The position numbers and the translations under genes are program-made. A stretch of 64,000 nucleotides of DNA from Streptomyces hyderabadensis (GTDB lineage Bacteria; Actinomycetota; Actinomycetes; Streptomycetales; Streptomycetaceae): NCBI RefSeq assembly GCF_020404845.1, contig NZ_JAIOJZ010000040.1:1-64000 (forward strand). Reading direction: 5' to 3'. Positions 17,075 to 26,062 of this stretch are shown piece by piece. The first letter of the stretch is position 1, and every line of letters begins with the position of its first letter. The notes below the pieces were generated by a model. It was not told the origin of the DNA. It made no database searches and saw only the letters and a program-made list of their open reading frames with translations.

Positions 17075-18310
17075 TCAGACGTCCCGTCGTACGACGGCGG
17101 CGGCGTTGAACCCGCCGCGTCCGCGGGCCACGACCAGCGCGCGGCGCAGGTCCGCCGCGCGCGGCTCCCCGGTGACGAGGTCGATCGGATGACCGGGGCC
17201 GGGACGCGCGACGTTCGCGGTGTGCGGAATCGTTCCGTCCCGCAGGGCGAGCAGCGCGGTGGCCAGGTCCAGTGAGGCCCCGCCCGCGAAGAGCCGGCCC
17301 GTCATGCTCTTGGGCGCGGTCACCGGGACGCCGCCCGGTCCGAACACCTCGCCGAGCGCGCGGGACTCCGCCCGGTCCAGCTCCGGCACACCGGCGGCGT
17401 CCGCGAACACCACGTCCACGTCCTCCGGTGCCGTACGGGCGTCGTCCAGTGCCCGCCGGATCGCGCGCACCAGGCCCGCACCGGCCTGGCCGGACGCCTG
17501 CGGGGCGGCGTCGAACGTCGCCGCGTAACCGGCGAGTTCACCGTACTCACGCGCGCCGCGCCGGCGAGCGCTCGCGGCGTCCTCCAGGACCAGGAACGCA
17601 CCGCCCTCGCCCGGCACCTGCCCGGGGGCGTCCTCGGCGAAGGGCAGGAACGCGCGGTCCGCCCGGCTGCCGGTGCTCATCGCACCGGAGCTGAGGTGCC
17701 CGGCGAGGCCGAGCGGGCACAGGGCGCCGTCGACACCGCCGGTGAGCATCGCGGTGGTCCCCTTGCGGATCTGCCTCCGGGCGTTGCCGAGGGCGTCGAG
17801 ACCGCCCGCCGCGTCGGTCACCACCGTGTTGCTGGAGCCCCGCAGACCGTGCCGGATGGAGATCTGCCCGGTGTTCACGGCGTAGAACCAGGCGAAGGAC
17901 TGGTAGGCGCTGACGAACCGTCCGCCCTTGCTCCACAGGTTCTGCAGCTCCCGCTGCCCGAACTCGAACCCGCCCATGGACGAGGCCGTGGCCACCCCCA
18001 TGCCGTACGGGTCGAGCCCGGCCGGGTCGAGCGCGCTGTCGCGCAGCGCCTCGTCGGCCGCGTACAGGGAGAGCCGGGTGCCGTGGTCGGTCTGCGGGAC
18101 GAGCCGGCTCGGGATGTGCTTCTCGGCCTCGAAGTCCGGCACCTCCCCGGCCAGCCGCAGCGGATACCCGCTCGCGTCGTAGCGGGTGGTCGGGGCGATG
18201 CCGCTGCGCCCGGCCAGCGTCGCCGCCCAGTACGCCTCGGTGCCGATCCCGTTGGGCGCGGCCACCCCGACACCGGTGACCACGGTGCGCACCGTGCCGT
18301 CGGCCCTCAT
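17075..18310 (-). CDS. type II PKS ketosynthase-beta / chain length factor
   Basis: 411 residues with the thiolase fold but no active-site Cys. Where KS-alpha has GCTSG this protein has DAAGGLDALG. Act-type chain length factors read EQAGGLDAL here, so the conserved Gln is Ala (about residue 167). The region SAYQSFAWFYAVNTGQISIRHG, which lines the chain-length pocket, is like the act protein. KS-beta pairs with KS-alpha and sets chain length. ATG 18310 overlaps the KS-alpha stop by 4 bases (ATGA), indicating translational coupling and 1:1 production. Confidence 0.95.
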   Translation of the reverse strand: MRADGTVRTVVTGVGVAAPNGIGTEAYWAATLAGRSGIAPTTRYDASGYPLRLAGEVPDFEAEKHIPSRLVPQTDHGTRLSLYAADEALRDSALDPAGLDPYGMGVATASSMGGFEFGQRELQNLWSKGGRFVSAYQSFAWFYAVNTGQISIRHGLRGSSNTVVTDAAGGLDALGNARRQIRKGTTAMLTGGVDGALCPLGLAGHLSSGAMSTGSRADRAFLPFAEDAPGQVPGEGGAFLVLEDAASARRRGAREYGELAGYAATFDAAPQASGQAGAGLVRAIRRALDDARTAPEDVDVVFADAAGVPELDRAESRALGEVFGPGGVPVTAPKSMTGRLFAGGASLDLATALLALRDGTIPHTANVARPGPGHPIDLVTGEPRAADLRRALVVARGRGGFNAAAVVRRDV

Positions 18311-19575
18311 GCCGCCTCCCGCTCGGGACGGGCCAGCACCACGGCCGTCTGGAAGCCGCCGAAGCCGCTGCCGACGCTCAGTACGTTGTCGACCCGTGCC
18401 TCCCTGGCCCGCAGCGGTACGTAGTCGAGGTCGCAGGCCGGGTCGGGTTCGTGGAGGTTGGCGGTCGGCGGGACGAGCCCGTCGCGCATGGCCAGCACGC
18501 ACGCGACCAGTTCCAGCGCGCCGATCGCGCCCAGCGAGTGCCCGATCATCGACTTCACCGAGCTGACCGGGACGTCGTAGGCGTGCTGCCCCAGTGCCGT
18601 CTTGAAGGCGGCGGTCTCGTGCCGGTCGTTCTGCTTGGTGCTCGACCCGTGGGCGTTGACGTAGTCGATCGACTCGGGTGCCAGACGTGCCTCGGCGAGG
18701 GCGTGCGAGATGGCGTCGGCCATCTCCGTGCCGTCGGTCCGCAGCCCGGTCATGTGGTAGGCGTTGCAGCGCGTGCCGACCCCGGCGACCTCGGCGTAGA
18801 TCCGGGCGCCGCGCCGCCGGGCGTGCTCCAGCTCCTCCAGCACCAGCACGGCGGCCCCTTCGCCCAGCACGAGCCCGTTGCGCGTCGCGTCGAACGGGCG
18901 CGAGGCGTGCTCCGGATCGTCGTTGCGGGGCGTGGTCGCCTTGATGGCGTCGAAACAGGCCAGCGTGATCGGCGAGATCGGGGCGTCGGTGCCCCCGCTG
19001 ATCACCACGTCCGCGCTGCCTTCACGGATCAGGTCCGTGGCGTGGCCGATCGCGTCGAGCCCCGAGGTGCAGCCGTCCGAGACCAGCGCCACCGGGCCCT
19101 GCGCGCCCACCAGGTGCGCCAGTTCCACCGCGATGGAACTCGGCACGAAGTGGTCGTAGAGGTGCGGTACGGCGTAGCGGTGGTCGACCAGCCAGTCCGC
19201 CCCCTCGTTGCTGAGGACGGTGTACTCCCGCTCCATGCTGGTGGTGCAGCCCACGGCGTTGCCGAGGGACACCCCGACGGTGGCGGGGTCCTGTGCGGGC
19301 AGGTCCAGGCCGCTGTCGGCGACGGCCTCGCGCGCGGCGGCGACGGCGAACTGGGTGGCCCGGTCCATGCGCCGGACCTCCTGCCGGCCCAGTCCGGCGG
19401 CGAAGGGGTCGAAGTCGCATTCGGCGGCGACCCGGGACCGGTAGGGCGCGGGATCGAAGGAGGAGATCGTACGGGTGGCCGTGCGGCCGTTCGAGATCAG
19501 CTCCCAGTACTCCTTGGCGCCCGGTTTTCCGGGGGCCACTGCTCCGATCCCGGTAATGACGATGCGACGTTCCAT
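18307..19575 (-). CDS. type II PKS ketosynthase-alpha
   Basis: 422 residues, strongly act-like over its whole length. The active-site Cys is in SDGCTSGLD at about residue 169, and the catalytic His residues lie in NAHGSST and SMIGHSLGAIG. It catalyses repeated decarboxylative condensation of malonyl units on the ACP. ATG 19575 gives the normal family N-terminus (MERRIVITGIG); a GTG at 19590 is an alternative. The gene follows the discrete acyltransferase by 109 bp and overlaps KS-beta by 4 bp, so acyltransferase, KS-alpha, KS-beta and ACP look like one operon. Confidence 0.96.
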   Translation of the reverse strand: MERRIVITGIGAVAPGKPGAKEYWELISNGRTATRTISSFDPAPYRSRVAAECDFDPFAAGLGRQEVRRMDRATQFAVAAAREAVADSGLDLPAQDPATVGVSLGNAVGCTTSMEREYTVLSNEGADWLVDHRYAVPHLYDHFVPSSIAVELAHLVGAQGPVALVSDGCTSGLDAIGHATDLIREGSADVVISGGTDAPISPITLACFDAIKATTPRNDDPEHASRPFDATRNGLVLGEGAAVLVLEELEHARRRGARIYAEVAGVGTRCNAYHMTGLRTDGTEMADAISHALAEARLAPESIDYVNAHGSSTKQNDRHETAAFKTALGQHAYDVPVSSVKSMIGHSLGAIGALELVACVLAMRDGLVPPTANLHEPDPACDLDYVPLRAREARVDNVLSVGSGFGGFQTAVVLARPEREAA

Positions 19576-19684
19576 GACATCCTCACTCACAGTCGGCGGG
19601 GTCCGGCGACCGGCCCCGGCCTGTCACGCTCGCAGCCCTGCCTGGTGGCGGGATGGTGGACCTCTGGTTGCGTGCTGGGCCCGT

Positions 19685-20740
19685 TCACGGCCCGCTCGCC
19701 GGTGCCGGGACCGGCAGCGGGTCGTGTGCCAGCCACCCGCCGGCCAGCAGCCGTTCCACCGCCGTGCGCAGCACGGTCAGGTCCGAGGCGTCGCCCCGGG
19801 CCCGCACCGGCAGCAGCGCCTGGGCGGCCGAGCGGCCGGCGCCGACCGCCGCGTGCCGCTTGGCCAGCGCGGTGAGACCCTGCCCGGGGCCGGCCTCCAG
19901 CAGCAGCAGGTCGCCCGTGCCCAGCAACGCGTCGAGGGCCGGGCCGAACAGCACGGGGGCGGCCGGCTGCCCGGCCCAGAACTCCGGGTCCCGCGCCTCG
20001 TCGGGGCTCAGCGGCCCGCCCGTGTACGCCGAGTGCAGCGCGAGCCGCGGAGCACGCAGCGGCAGCCGGGACAGCGCGGGCAGCGCCGCCCGCGCGGCCG
20101 GACCGAGGGCCGGGCTGTGGAAGGGGCTGAGGGCGCGGGTCCGGCGGCAGGTGAACCCGGCCGCGCGCAGCCTCGCCTCCGACTCGGCGAGGGGCGCCTC
20201 GGAACCGGCCAGGATCACCTGGCGCGGTGCGTTGACGGCGCCGACGACCACGTCGGCGTGCAGGAACGGCGCCATGTCGGCGGCCGTCGCGTGCACGGCC
20301 AGCATGCCGCCGGCCGGCGCCGACTCGATGTGCGCCACCCGCTCGGCCATCACCCCGGCCGCTTCCTCCAGGGTGAAGACACCGGCCAGGGTGGCCGCCG
20401 CGACCTCACCGACGCTGTGGCCGAGCAGGGCCGCGGGCCGCACCCCCCAGTCGAGCACCATCCGGCCCAGCGCCCAGTCGACCGCGAACAGCAGGGGCTG
20501 GGCGCGGCGCACCCCGTCCAGGTCCACGTCCGGGGAGCCGGACAGCCAGTCGGCACGCAGCGCGGCGCCCTCGGCACCCCACACGTCCAGCACCTCGTCC
20601 ATGAGGCGGCGGAACGGCGGGTGGGCGCGGTACAGCCCCACGGCCATGAGGCGTTGCTGGGCCCCCTGCCCGGGGAACAGCAGGGCGACACCGCGGGGCG
20701 CCGGTGCCGGTGACGAACTGGTCGGACTGGTCGGACGCAC
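19685..20740 (-). CDS. discrete acyltransferase (malonyl-transacylase-like)
   Basis: 351 residues. It has LLFPGQGAQ near the start, the nucleophile GHSVGE (Ser about 109), an Arg at about 134 aligned with the carboxylate-binding Arg of malonyl-specific enzymes, and the FHS catalytic His motif. It looks more like a PKS AT domain than primary-metabolism FabD. Most type II clusters borrow FabD, so a dedicated one heading the minimal PKS operon is noteworthy. It could load malonyl on the ACP or move a special starter, as proposed for the discrete AT of hedamycin-type pathways. GTG 20740 has GAGGAG upstream. Confidence 0.9.
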   Translation of the reverse strand: MRPTSPTSSSPAPAPRGVALLFPGQGAQQRLMAVGLYRAHPPFRRLMDEVLDVWGAEGAALRADWLSGSPDVDLDGVRRAQPLLFAVDWALGRMVLDWGVRPAALLGHSVGEVAAATLAGVFTLEEAAGVMAERVAHIESAPAGGMLAVHATAADMAPFLHADVVVGAVNAPRQVILAGSEAPLAESEARLRAAGFTCRRTRALSPFHSPALGPAARAALPALSRLPLRAPRLALHSAYTGGPLSPDEARDPEFWAGQPAAPVLFGPALDALLGTGDLLLLEAGPGQGLTALAKRHAAVGAGRSAAQALLPVRARGDASDLTVLRTAVERLLAGGWLAHDPLPVPAPASGP

Positions 20741-21053
20741 GACTGTCTCCTCGGGGCGACGGAACGGCGGGACAGCCGCACTCTGGCACCGCGCCCTGGA
20801 GGATCGGTCTCGACCCGGCAAGGGCCGTCCGGCGGCTCTCCAGCGGGCCCCCATCTGCTTCCCAGCCCCCGTCCCCACACTGGAAGCACGGCCGACGGAA
20901 CGTGACCCGTCCCCCTCGGCCCAGCGCGCGCCCACCGCACACGGCCGCCGGACCACGGTCACCCACCGTCGTCCGGCGGCCGTTGGGCTTGACGGGTGGG
21001 GTGTGACCGATGTGTTCGACAGTCCGGCACGAAAGAGGCAGGGAGGCCCCTCG
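20741..21053. promoter_or_regulatory. divergent promoter region with large hairpin
   Basis: This 313-bp gap separates the leftward acyltransferase/minimal PKS operon from the rightward GMC oxidoreductase and contains no convincing gene. It must hold two promoters. An 18-bp inverted repeat with one mismatch (20942-20959 with 20965-20982, loop CACCC) lies upstream of the GMC start. As no gene converges here it is unlikely to be an ordinary terminator and may be an attenuator or an operator. Confidence 0.6.
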
Positions 21054-22529
21054 GTGGAGAGGCAGCAGCACCGCGCCGACGTGGTGATCGTAGGCAGCGG
21101 ATACGGCGGTTCGATCGCCGCCCTCAGGCTGGCGGAGGCGGGGGTCGACGCCGTTCTGCTGGAACGGGGGCGCCGCTGGCCCGTCGACGACGCGGGCGAC
21201 ACCTTCGCGACGCAGACCGCGCCCGACGGACGCGCCGCATGGCTCAGCGAGACGTCACCGCTCACGGACGCGAAACTCGACGTCTACACCGGCGTCCTGG
21301 AGTTCGTCGAGGGCAGCGGCATGAACGTGCTCGCCGGCACCGGAGTGGGCGGGGCGTCCCTGGCGACCAACGGCACGATGTGCGAGCCCTCGGCCGAACT
21401 GTTCCGGCGGACCCTGGGCGACGTCCTGGACCACCGGGAGATGAGCGAGCGGTGGTATCCGCAGGCGCGGGAACTCATCGGCTGCGCACCGATCCCGGAC
21501 GACGTCTACCACTCCGAGTTCTACCGGTCGGCCCGCTCGTTCGCCGACCAGCTCGACAAGGCCGGCATCCCGTGGGACAAGGTCGACCTGGCCGTGGACT
21601 GGGACGTGGTCCGCGAGGAGATGGCCGGTACCCGGGTACGGTCCCAGATCGACGGCCTGAACGTCTTCGGCGTCAACAGCGGCGCCCAGCGCAGCCTCGA
21701 CCGCACGGTGCTGGCCCGCGCCGAGGCCTCGGGCCACATCGACGTGCGGCCGCTCAGCGTGGTCACCGCCGTGCGCCCGGCCGACGCGGACGCGGGCGGC
21801 TACCACGTCGACTACGAGTCGATCGACGAGCGGGGCGAGGTGCTGTCCCGGCACCGGATCACCACCACCCGGCTGGTGCTGTCGGCCGGCACCCTGGGCA
21901 CCAACCGGCTGCTGCTGCGCGCCAGGGAGCGCGGCGAACTGCCCGCCCTGCACGGCGCGCTGGGCACCCGGGTCGGCAACAGCGAGGTCATCACGGCCCG
22001 TACCGGCATGGCGGAGAACAACCCCCGCCAGGGCGGCCCCGCGGCGATCCTCGCGCGGGACTGGCAGGACAACCCGCTCGGACCGGTGTCCCTGCTCAAC
22101 TTCCCCTGGCCGGACGCCCCCGAGGGGGAGGGCTGGACCACCACCATCGGGGCCGTGCCGGCTCCGGCGCTGGGCGCCTTCCGCTACCACCCGGACAAGG
22201 ACGACGTGGTCCTGCACTGGCCCGCCGAGGACCCGGCCCTGGCCCGCGCCCAGTCGGCCATCACCCACACCCTGGACCGGCTCAACGAGGCGAACCCGGG
22301 CACCCGTACCGCGTTCAGCCGGATCGGCACCACCGGCGGCAACGTGGTCGGCGGCGTGCCGCTCGGCACGGTGACCGACGACGCCGGCCGGGTCGAGGGC
22401 TACCGGGGCCTGTACGTGGTGGACGGATCGCTGCTGCCCGGCACCGGTGTACCGCCGGCGCTGACCGTGGCCGCCGTCGCGGCCCGCGTGACGTCGCTGC
22501 TGGTCCACGACCTCGTCGGCCCCCGCTGA
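21054..22529 (+). CDS. GMC-family FAD oxidoreductase (cholesterol-oxidase-like)
   Basis: 491 residues. VVIVGSGYGGSIAALRLAEAG is the N-terminal FAD-binding fold, GTGVGGASLATNGTM follows, and the C-terminal FAD motif is LYVVDGSLLPGTGVPPALTVAA. The family oxidises alcohols with FAD and oxygen or another acceptor; cholesterol-oxidase-like members occur in several polyketide clusters. No signal peptide is seen, so it is probably cytoplasmic. It might oxidise an alcohol on the aromatic polyketide or on the reductively released chain. GTG 21054 follows GGGAGG; GTG 21003 in frame is an alternative. Confidence 0.9.
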   Translation: MERQQHRADVVIVGSGYGGSIAALRLAEAGVDAVLLERGRRWPVDDAGDTFATQTAPDGRAAWLSETSPLTDAKLDVYTGVLEFVEGSGMNVLAGTGVGGASLATNGTMCEPSAELFRRTLGDVLDHREMSERWYPQARELIGCAPIPDDVYHSEFYRSARSFADQLDKAGIPWDKVDLAVDWDVVREEMAGTRVRSQIDGLNVFGVNSGAQRSLDRTVLARAEASGHIDVRPLSVVTAVRPADADAGGYHVDYESIDERGEVLSRHRITTTRLVLSAGTLGTNRLLLRARERGELPALHGALGTRVGNSEVITARTGMAENNPRQGGPAAILARDWQDNPLGPVSLLNFPWPDAPEGEGWTTTIGAVPAPALGAFRYHPDKDDVVLHWPAEDPALARAQSAITHTLDRLNEANPGTRTAFSRIGTTGGNVVGGVPLGTVTDDAGRVEGYRGLYVVDGSLLPGTGVPPALTVAAVAARVTSLLVHDLVGPR

Positions 22530-22570
22530 CCCGCCGGGGCACGCGGCGGCCGGACGGCTCGCGAGCAGAC

Positions 22571-22610
22571 GAAGGCGGCGCCTCCCGGTGGATCGGGAGG
22601 CGCCGCCTTC
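22571..22610. terminator. bidirectional terminator
   Basis: A perfect 17-bp inverted repeat (22571-22587 with 22594-22610) and 6-base loop lie between the convergent GMC and LLM genes. Confidence 0.9.
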
Positions 22611-22637
22611 GTGCGGTCGCCGTCGGCCGCCGCCCGC

Positions 22638-23711
22638 TCAGCCGGCGGTGGCCGACGGGGTGCGGAAGTGCGGGGCGACCTGCTCGGCGAAGAGCCGCAT
22701 GGTGCGGGCCGACTCCTCGTGGCTGGGGTTGCCGGAGATCACCTGCAGGCTGACGGTGATGTCCCCGTACCACTCACGGATCGTCCGGAGCCGTTCGGTG
22801 ACCTCCTGCGGGGTGCCGACCAGCACCTTGTTGTCGGCCAGTGCGCGGTCGAAGTCGGCCCGGGCGATGTTCTCCACCACCTTCTCGTAGCCCGCGTACA
22901 CCTCGCTGCGCCGCTCTCCCCAGGCGGCCACCGCGTCCCGCATGACCGCGTTGCTGCGCTGGGAGTACTCCTTGCCCTTGGCCCTGGCCTCGGCGGCGTC
23001 CTCGCTGAGATAGGCGTTGTAGCTCATGTGGATCTCGCCGTCCCCGGGATGGCCCGCCTCCGCCCACGCCTTGCGGTAGAGGCCGATCATGTCCTGCACG
23101 ACCTCGCGCTTGTTGATCGAGGGGACCATCATCAGGCCGTGGCCGTCACGGCCGGCCTGCTCGCAGGAGGACGGCGTCTTCGCCGTCGCCACCAGGATGG
23201 GCGGGTGCGGGCGCTGGTAGGGGCGCGGCAGCAGGGTGACCGGGCCGAAGGAGTGGAAGGCGCCGTCCCAGACGACGTCCTCCTCGCTCCACAGCTTCCG
23301 GCAGGCCCGGATGCCCTCGTCGAAACGGGCCCGGCTCTCGTCCATGTCGATGCCGAAGGCGTCGAACTCGTCGGGCAGGAAGGCGCGTCCGAAGCCGACC
23401 TGGAGCCGGCCGCGGGAGATGTTGTCGAGCATGGCCAGCTTGCCGGCCAGTTTCAGCGGATGCGTGAAGGCGGGGATGACGGCACCCGTCACCAGCTTGA
23501 TGCGGCTGGTGCGGGCCGCGGCGGCGGTGAGGAAGGTGACCGGGTCCGGGCTGTAGCCGCCGTACTTGAAGAAGTAGTGCTCCACCGTCTTGACGTGGTC
23601 GAACCCGAGTTCCTCGGCGAGCGCGACCAGGTTCAGGCTCTCCTCGAAGTAGTCCGCCGCGTCCTTGTCGTCCGGTCCCACGGTGGGGAAGAAGTTGATG
23701 CCGAATTCCAT
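22638..23711 (-). CDS. LLM-class flavin-dependent oxidoreductase
   Basis: 357 residues of the bacterial luciferase-like TIM-barrel family. It starts MEFGINFFPT, with VEHYFFKYGGYSPDPVTFL, the flavin-site region LDNISRGRLQVGFGRA, and PILVATAKTPSS. Members use FMNH2 or F420 for hydroxylation, Baeyer-Villiger oxidation or reduction. The separate flavin reductase at 7,382 could supply FMNH2. Last gene of a five-gene leftward operon (25,825 to 22,638) of tailoring enzymes. ATG 23711 follows GGGAG. Confidence 0.92.
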   Translation of the reverse strand: MEFGINFFPTVGPDDKDAADYFEESLNLVALAEELGFDHVKTVEHYFFKYGGYSPDPVTFLTAAAARTSRIKLVTGAVIPAFTHPLKLAGKLAMLDNISRGRLQVGFGRAFLPDEFDAFGIDMDESRARFDEGIRACRKLWSEEDVVWDGAFHSFGPVTLLPRPYQRPHPPILVATAKTPSSCEQAGRDGHGLMMVPSINKREVVQDMIGLYRKAWAEAGHPGDGEIHMSYNAYLSEDAAEARAKGKEYSQRSNAVMRDAVAAWGERRSEVYAGYEKVVENIARADFDRALADNKVLVGTPQEVTERLRTIREWYGDITVSLQVISGNPSHEESARTMRLFAEQVAPHFRTPSATAG

Positions 23712-23745
23712 GCTGGCTCCCTTGTGCTGGCAGTCGTGAGGACGG

Positions 23746-24513
23746 TCAGAAGACGACGCTCGCGCCGCCGTCCACGGGCAGGACCAGGCCGGTGGCGAAG
23801 GACGCCTCGGGACGGGCCAGGGCCACCATCCACCAGGCCACCTCCTCCGGCCGGCCCACCCGCCCGAGCGGCACCCGCTCGCGCTGCCGTGCGCGCAGGC
23901 GGGCGATCCCCTCGGGGTCGAGCCCGGCGTGCTCCGCGATGGGTGTCTCGACCGGCCCGGGGGCGATGCCCGTGACCCTGACCCCCTTGGGGGCGAGTTC
24001 GAGGGCCCAGGTGCGGGTGAGGAAGTCGAGGGCGGCCTTGGTGGCGCCGTAGACCGAATGGCCGGGCCAGCCGCGCTGGTTGCCGGCCGTGGTGACGTTG
24101 ATGACCAGGCCCTTGGCGGCCTCCAGCGCGGGCAGCGCCTGCTGGGTGAGGAACAGCGGCGCGAGCAGGTTGGTGGCCACCTGGTCACGGGCGTTGGCCG
24201 CGTCGATGCGGCCCAGGGGCGCGGACCTCATCGTCACGGCGTTGTTGACCAGGACGTCGATGCCGCCGAGCGCGTCCTCGGCCGCCGCCACCACGGCACT
24301 CGCCGCCCCGGGGTCCGAGAGGTCGGCGCTGAACGGCCGGATGCCCTCGTGGCCGCGGGCCGTCTCGTCGAGTACGCCGGCCCGGCGGCCCACCACCAGG
24401 ACGCGGGCGCCCTCGGCGGCGAAGGCGTGCGCGGCCGCCCGGCCGATTCCCGTACCACCACCGGTGATCACCACGGCCCGGTCCTGGAGCAGGCCCTGTG
24501 CTGGCTGAGTCAT
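23746..24513 (-). CDS. SDR-family oxidoreductase
   Basis: 255 residues. The nucleotide motif is GGGTGIG, NNAVT replaces the usual NNAG, and YGATK supplies the catalytic Tyr and Lys. The position of the catalytic Ser reads NVTTAGN, so Thr probably takes its place, an unusual but sometimes functional change. It ends VLPVDGGASVVF. ATG 24513 is chosen from length and conservation. It sits 34 bp before the LLM gene in the same operon, so it likely reduces or oxidises a late pathway intermediate. Confidence 0.9.
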   Translation of the reverse strand: MTQPAQGLLQDRAVVITGGGTGIGRAAAHAFAAEGARVLVVGRRAGVLDETARGHEGIRPFSADLSDPGAASAVVAAAEDALGGIDVLVNNAVTMRSAPLGRIDAANARDQVATNLLAPLFLTQQALPALEAAKGLVINVTTAGNQRGWPGHSVYGATKAALDFLTRTWALELAPKGVRVTGIAPGPVETPIAEHAGLDPEGIARLRARQRERVPLGRVGRPEEVAWWMVALARPEASFATGLVLPVDGGASVVF

Positions 24514-24583
24514 GGCTGCACTTCCTCGCTGGAATGCGCGAGGCCGTGCTGGGGGACACGCTCCCGGACGGCCTCGCGAAGGG

Positions 24584-25045
24584 TCAGTACTCGTAGCGCT
24601 CGCCGTCGGCGCCCACCGGTGACCACCACAGGTTGCCCTGGGTGACACCGTCGGCGAACAGGGCGCTGCGGCCCTCGACGATCCGGCCGTCCTCCCAGCG
24701 CAGCATGTGCACGCCCTCGACCTGCAGCCGCTCGTAGGGGGAGGTCGCGCCCTCCTTGGCGTGCTCGCGGTAGCCGTCGAGGCGGTAGACGTCGATCGAC
24801 ACCCCGGCCTCCTGGTCGACGAGGACGTTGAGCGTCTCGGAGGAGATCCGGCCCCCGGTGGCGGCCATCAGCTTGCCCATCTTCGCCAGGTAGTCGTCCA
24901 GGCCGACGAACCAGCCGGAGTACTGGTGGTTGCCCGGCATCTGGAAGCGGACGTCCGGCGACCAGTACTGGAGGATCTGCTCCCGGTCCCCGGTCACCAG
25001 TGACGCGTACGCCGCGGCCACGCGTTCGCGTGTCAGCTCGGTCAT
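24584..25045 (-). CDS. SnoaL/NTF2-like protein
   Basis: 153 residues. The cone-shaped alpha+beta barrel family is recognised from RVAAAYASLVTGDREQILQYWSPDVRFQMPG, with W/F-rich pocket residues and a C-terminal strand pattern ending GRIVEGRSALFADG. Members act as polyketide cyclases (SnoaL, AknH), hydroxylases without cofactors (SnoaB-type partners) or isomerases. ATG 25045 follows GAAGG. It is in the same operon as another NTF2-like protein and an ABM protein; the exact reaction cannot be inferred. Confidence 0.85.
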   Translation of the reverse strand: MTELTRERVAAAYASLVTGDREQILQYWSPDVRFQMPGNHQYSGWFVGLDDYLAKMGKLMAATGGRISSETLNVLVDQEAGVSIDVYRLDGYREHAKEGATSPYERLQVEGVHMLRWEDGRIVEGRSALFADGVTQGNLWWSPVGADGERYEY

Positions 25046-25083
25046 GCTCACAACCTTCTTTCCTTCGCTTGACGTCGGCCGGC

Positions 25084-25524
25084 TCAGGTGCCGTCGTGGG
25101 TGATGAGGCGGTGCCTGACCCGCCACTGGCCGTCCTGGAGGACCAGGACGTCCTCGCCGGTGGTGCTGAGGTAGGTGGCGGCCCGGCCGCCGCGCGGGGT
25201 CTCGAAGACCATCGCGTAGTAGCGGGTCAGTACGGTGGCGGCGTCCTGCCGCTCCGCGGCGACCATGCCGAACCAGTGCCGCCGCTGCACGTCGAGCTTG
25301 GCGAGCCGCTCCATGCCGGCCCGCATCCGCTCGGCGATGACGGCGCGGCCCGTCCAGGGCTCGGGCTTCACGTTCTGCGCGAAGACGCCGTCCTCGGTGA
25401 AGCCGTCGGCCCACTCCTCGGCCTGCCGCTCGTCGAGGAGCTGCATCTGATGGGCGTAGAACTGCGTGATCCGGGAGTACGTCTCGGCGTCGACCGGGCT
25501 GGTGATCTTCAGGGGTCCGGACAC
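25084..25524 (-). CDS. second SnoaL/NTF2-like protein
   Basis: 146 residues with the N-terminal helix ITQFYAHQMQLLDERQAEEWADGFTEDGVF, typical of the SnoaL_4 branch, and late strands DVLVLQDGQWRVRHRLI. This branch includes ring-hydroxylating dioxygenase small-subunit relatives, dehydratases and cyclases from quinone pathways. GTG 25524 lies 4 bp past the stop of the ABM gene, and its GGGGAGG ribosome site overlaps that gene's end, so translation is tightly linked. Confidence 0.85.
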   Translation of the reverse strand: MSGPLKITSPVDAETYSRITQFYAHQMQLLDERQAEEWADGFTEDGVFAQNVKPEPWTGRAVIAERMRAGMERLAKLDVQRRHWFGMVAAERQDAATVLTRYYAMVFETPRGGRAATYLSTTGEDVLVLQDGQWRVRHRLITHDGT

Positions 25525-25528
25525 CGGA

Positions 25529-25825
25529 TCAGGCCTCCCCGACGCCGGACTCGACCAGGTCGGACAGGTGCGGCTCGCCCTTGATGACGGTGCCCAGGGC
25601 CTTGAGGCGGTTGCGGAACTCCGGCTCCTTCAGGGCCTGTTCGAACGAGGCCTGGTCCTCCCACTCCGCGACGTTGAAGTACACGGAGGAATCGCTCTGC
25701 GAGCGGACGAGCTGGTAGCGGATGAGGCCGGGACGGGTGCGCATGAACTCGGCGACATGGGCGTAGATGCGTTCCAGGTCCTCGGCCGCTCCGGTGAGCG
25801 TCAGCTTGTTGACGAAGACGACCAC
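25529..25825 (-). CDS. antibiotic biosynthesis monooxygenase (ABM) domain protein
   Basis: 98 residues of the dimeric ferredoxin-like ABM family: VFVNKLTLTG, FMRTRPGLIRYQLVRS, YFNVAEWEDQASFEQAL. Cofactor-free members such as ActVA-ORF6 oxidise phenols to quinones. That fits an aromatic polyketide here. GTG 25825 is chosen because CAGGAG lies five bases upstream; the longer frame would bury the ribosome site. First gene of the five-gene operon and divergent from the FAD hydroxylase. Confidence 0.88.
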   Translation of the reverse strand: MVVFVNKLTLTGAAEDLERIYAHVAEFMRTRPGLIRYQLVRSQSDSSVYFNVAEWEDQASFEQALKEPEFRNRLKALGTVIKGEPHLSDLVESGVGEA

Positions 25826-26062
25826 GACGACTCCTGTGTCTCGAAGGGTGACGGCGGCACTCGCGCGGACCGCCCCCGCCACCTTCGACGCCCCCGCTGA
25901 TGACCTGTTGGGGCGGCGCTGGAGGAGCGCGTCGCCCACCGGGACCCCATCGGTGCTCCAACGGCCGTCCGCAGACTGGGCGCCCGGCCCGCCGGCCCCG
26001 TACGACGTCGGCGGGACGACCCCGAGTCGGACCAAGCGACCCAAGCGACCCAAGGAGTGGCC

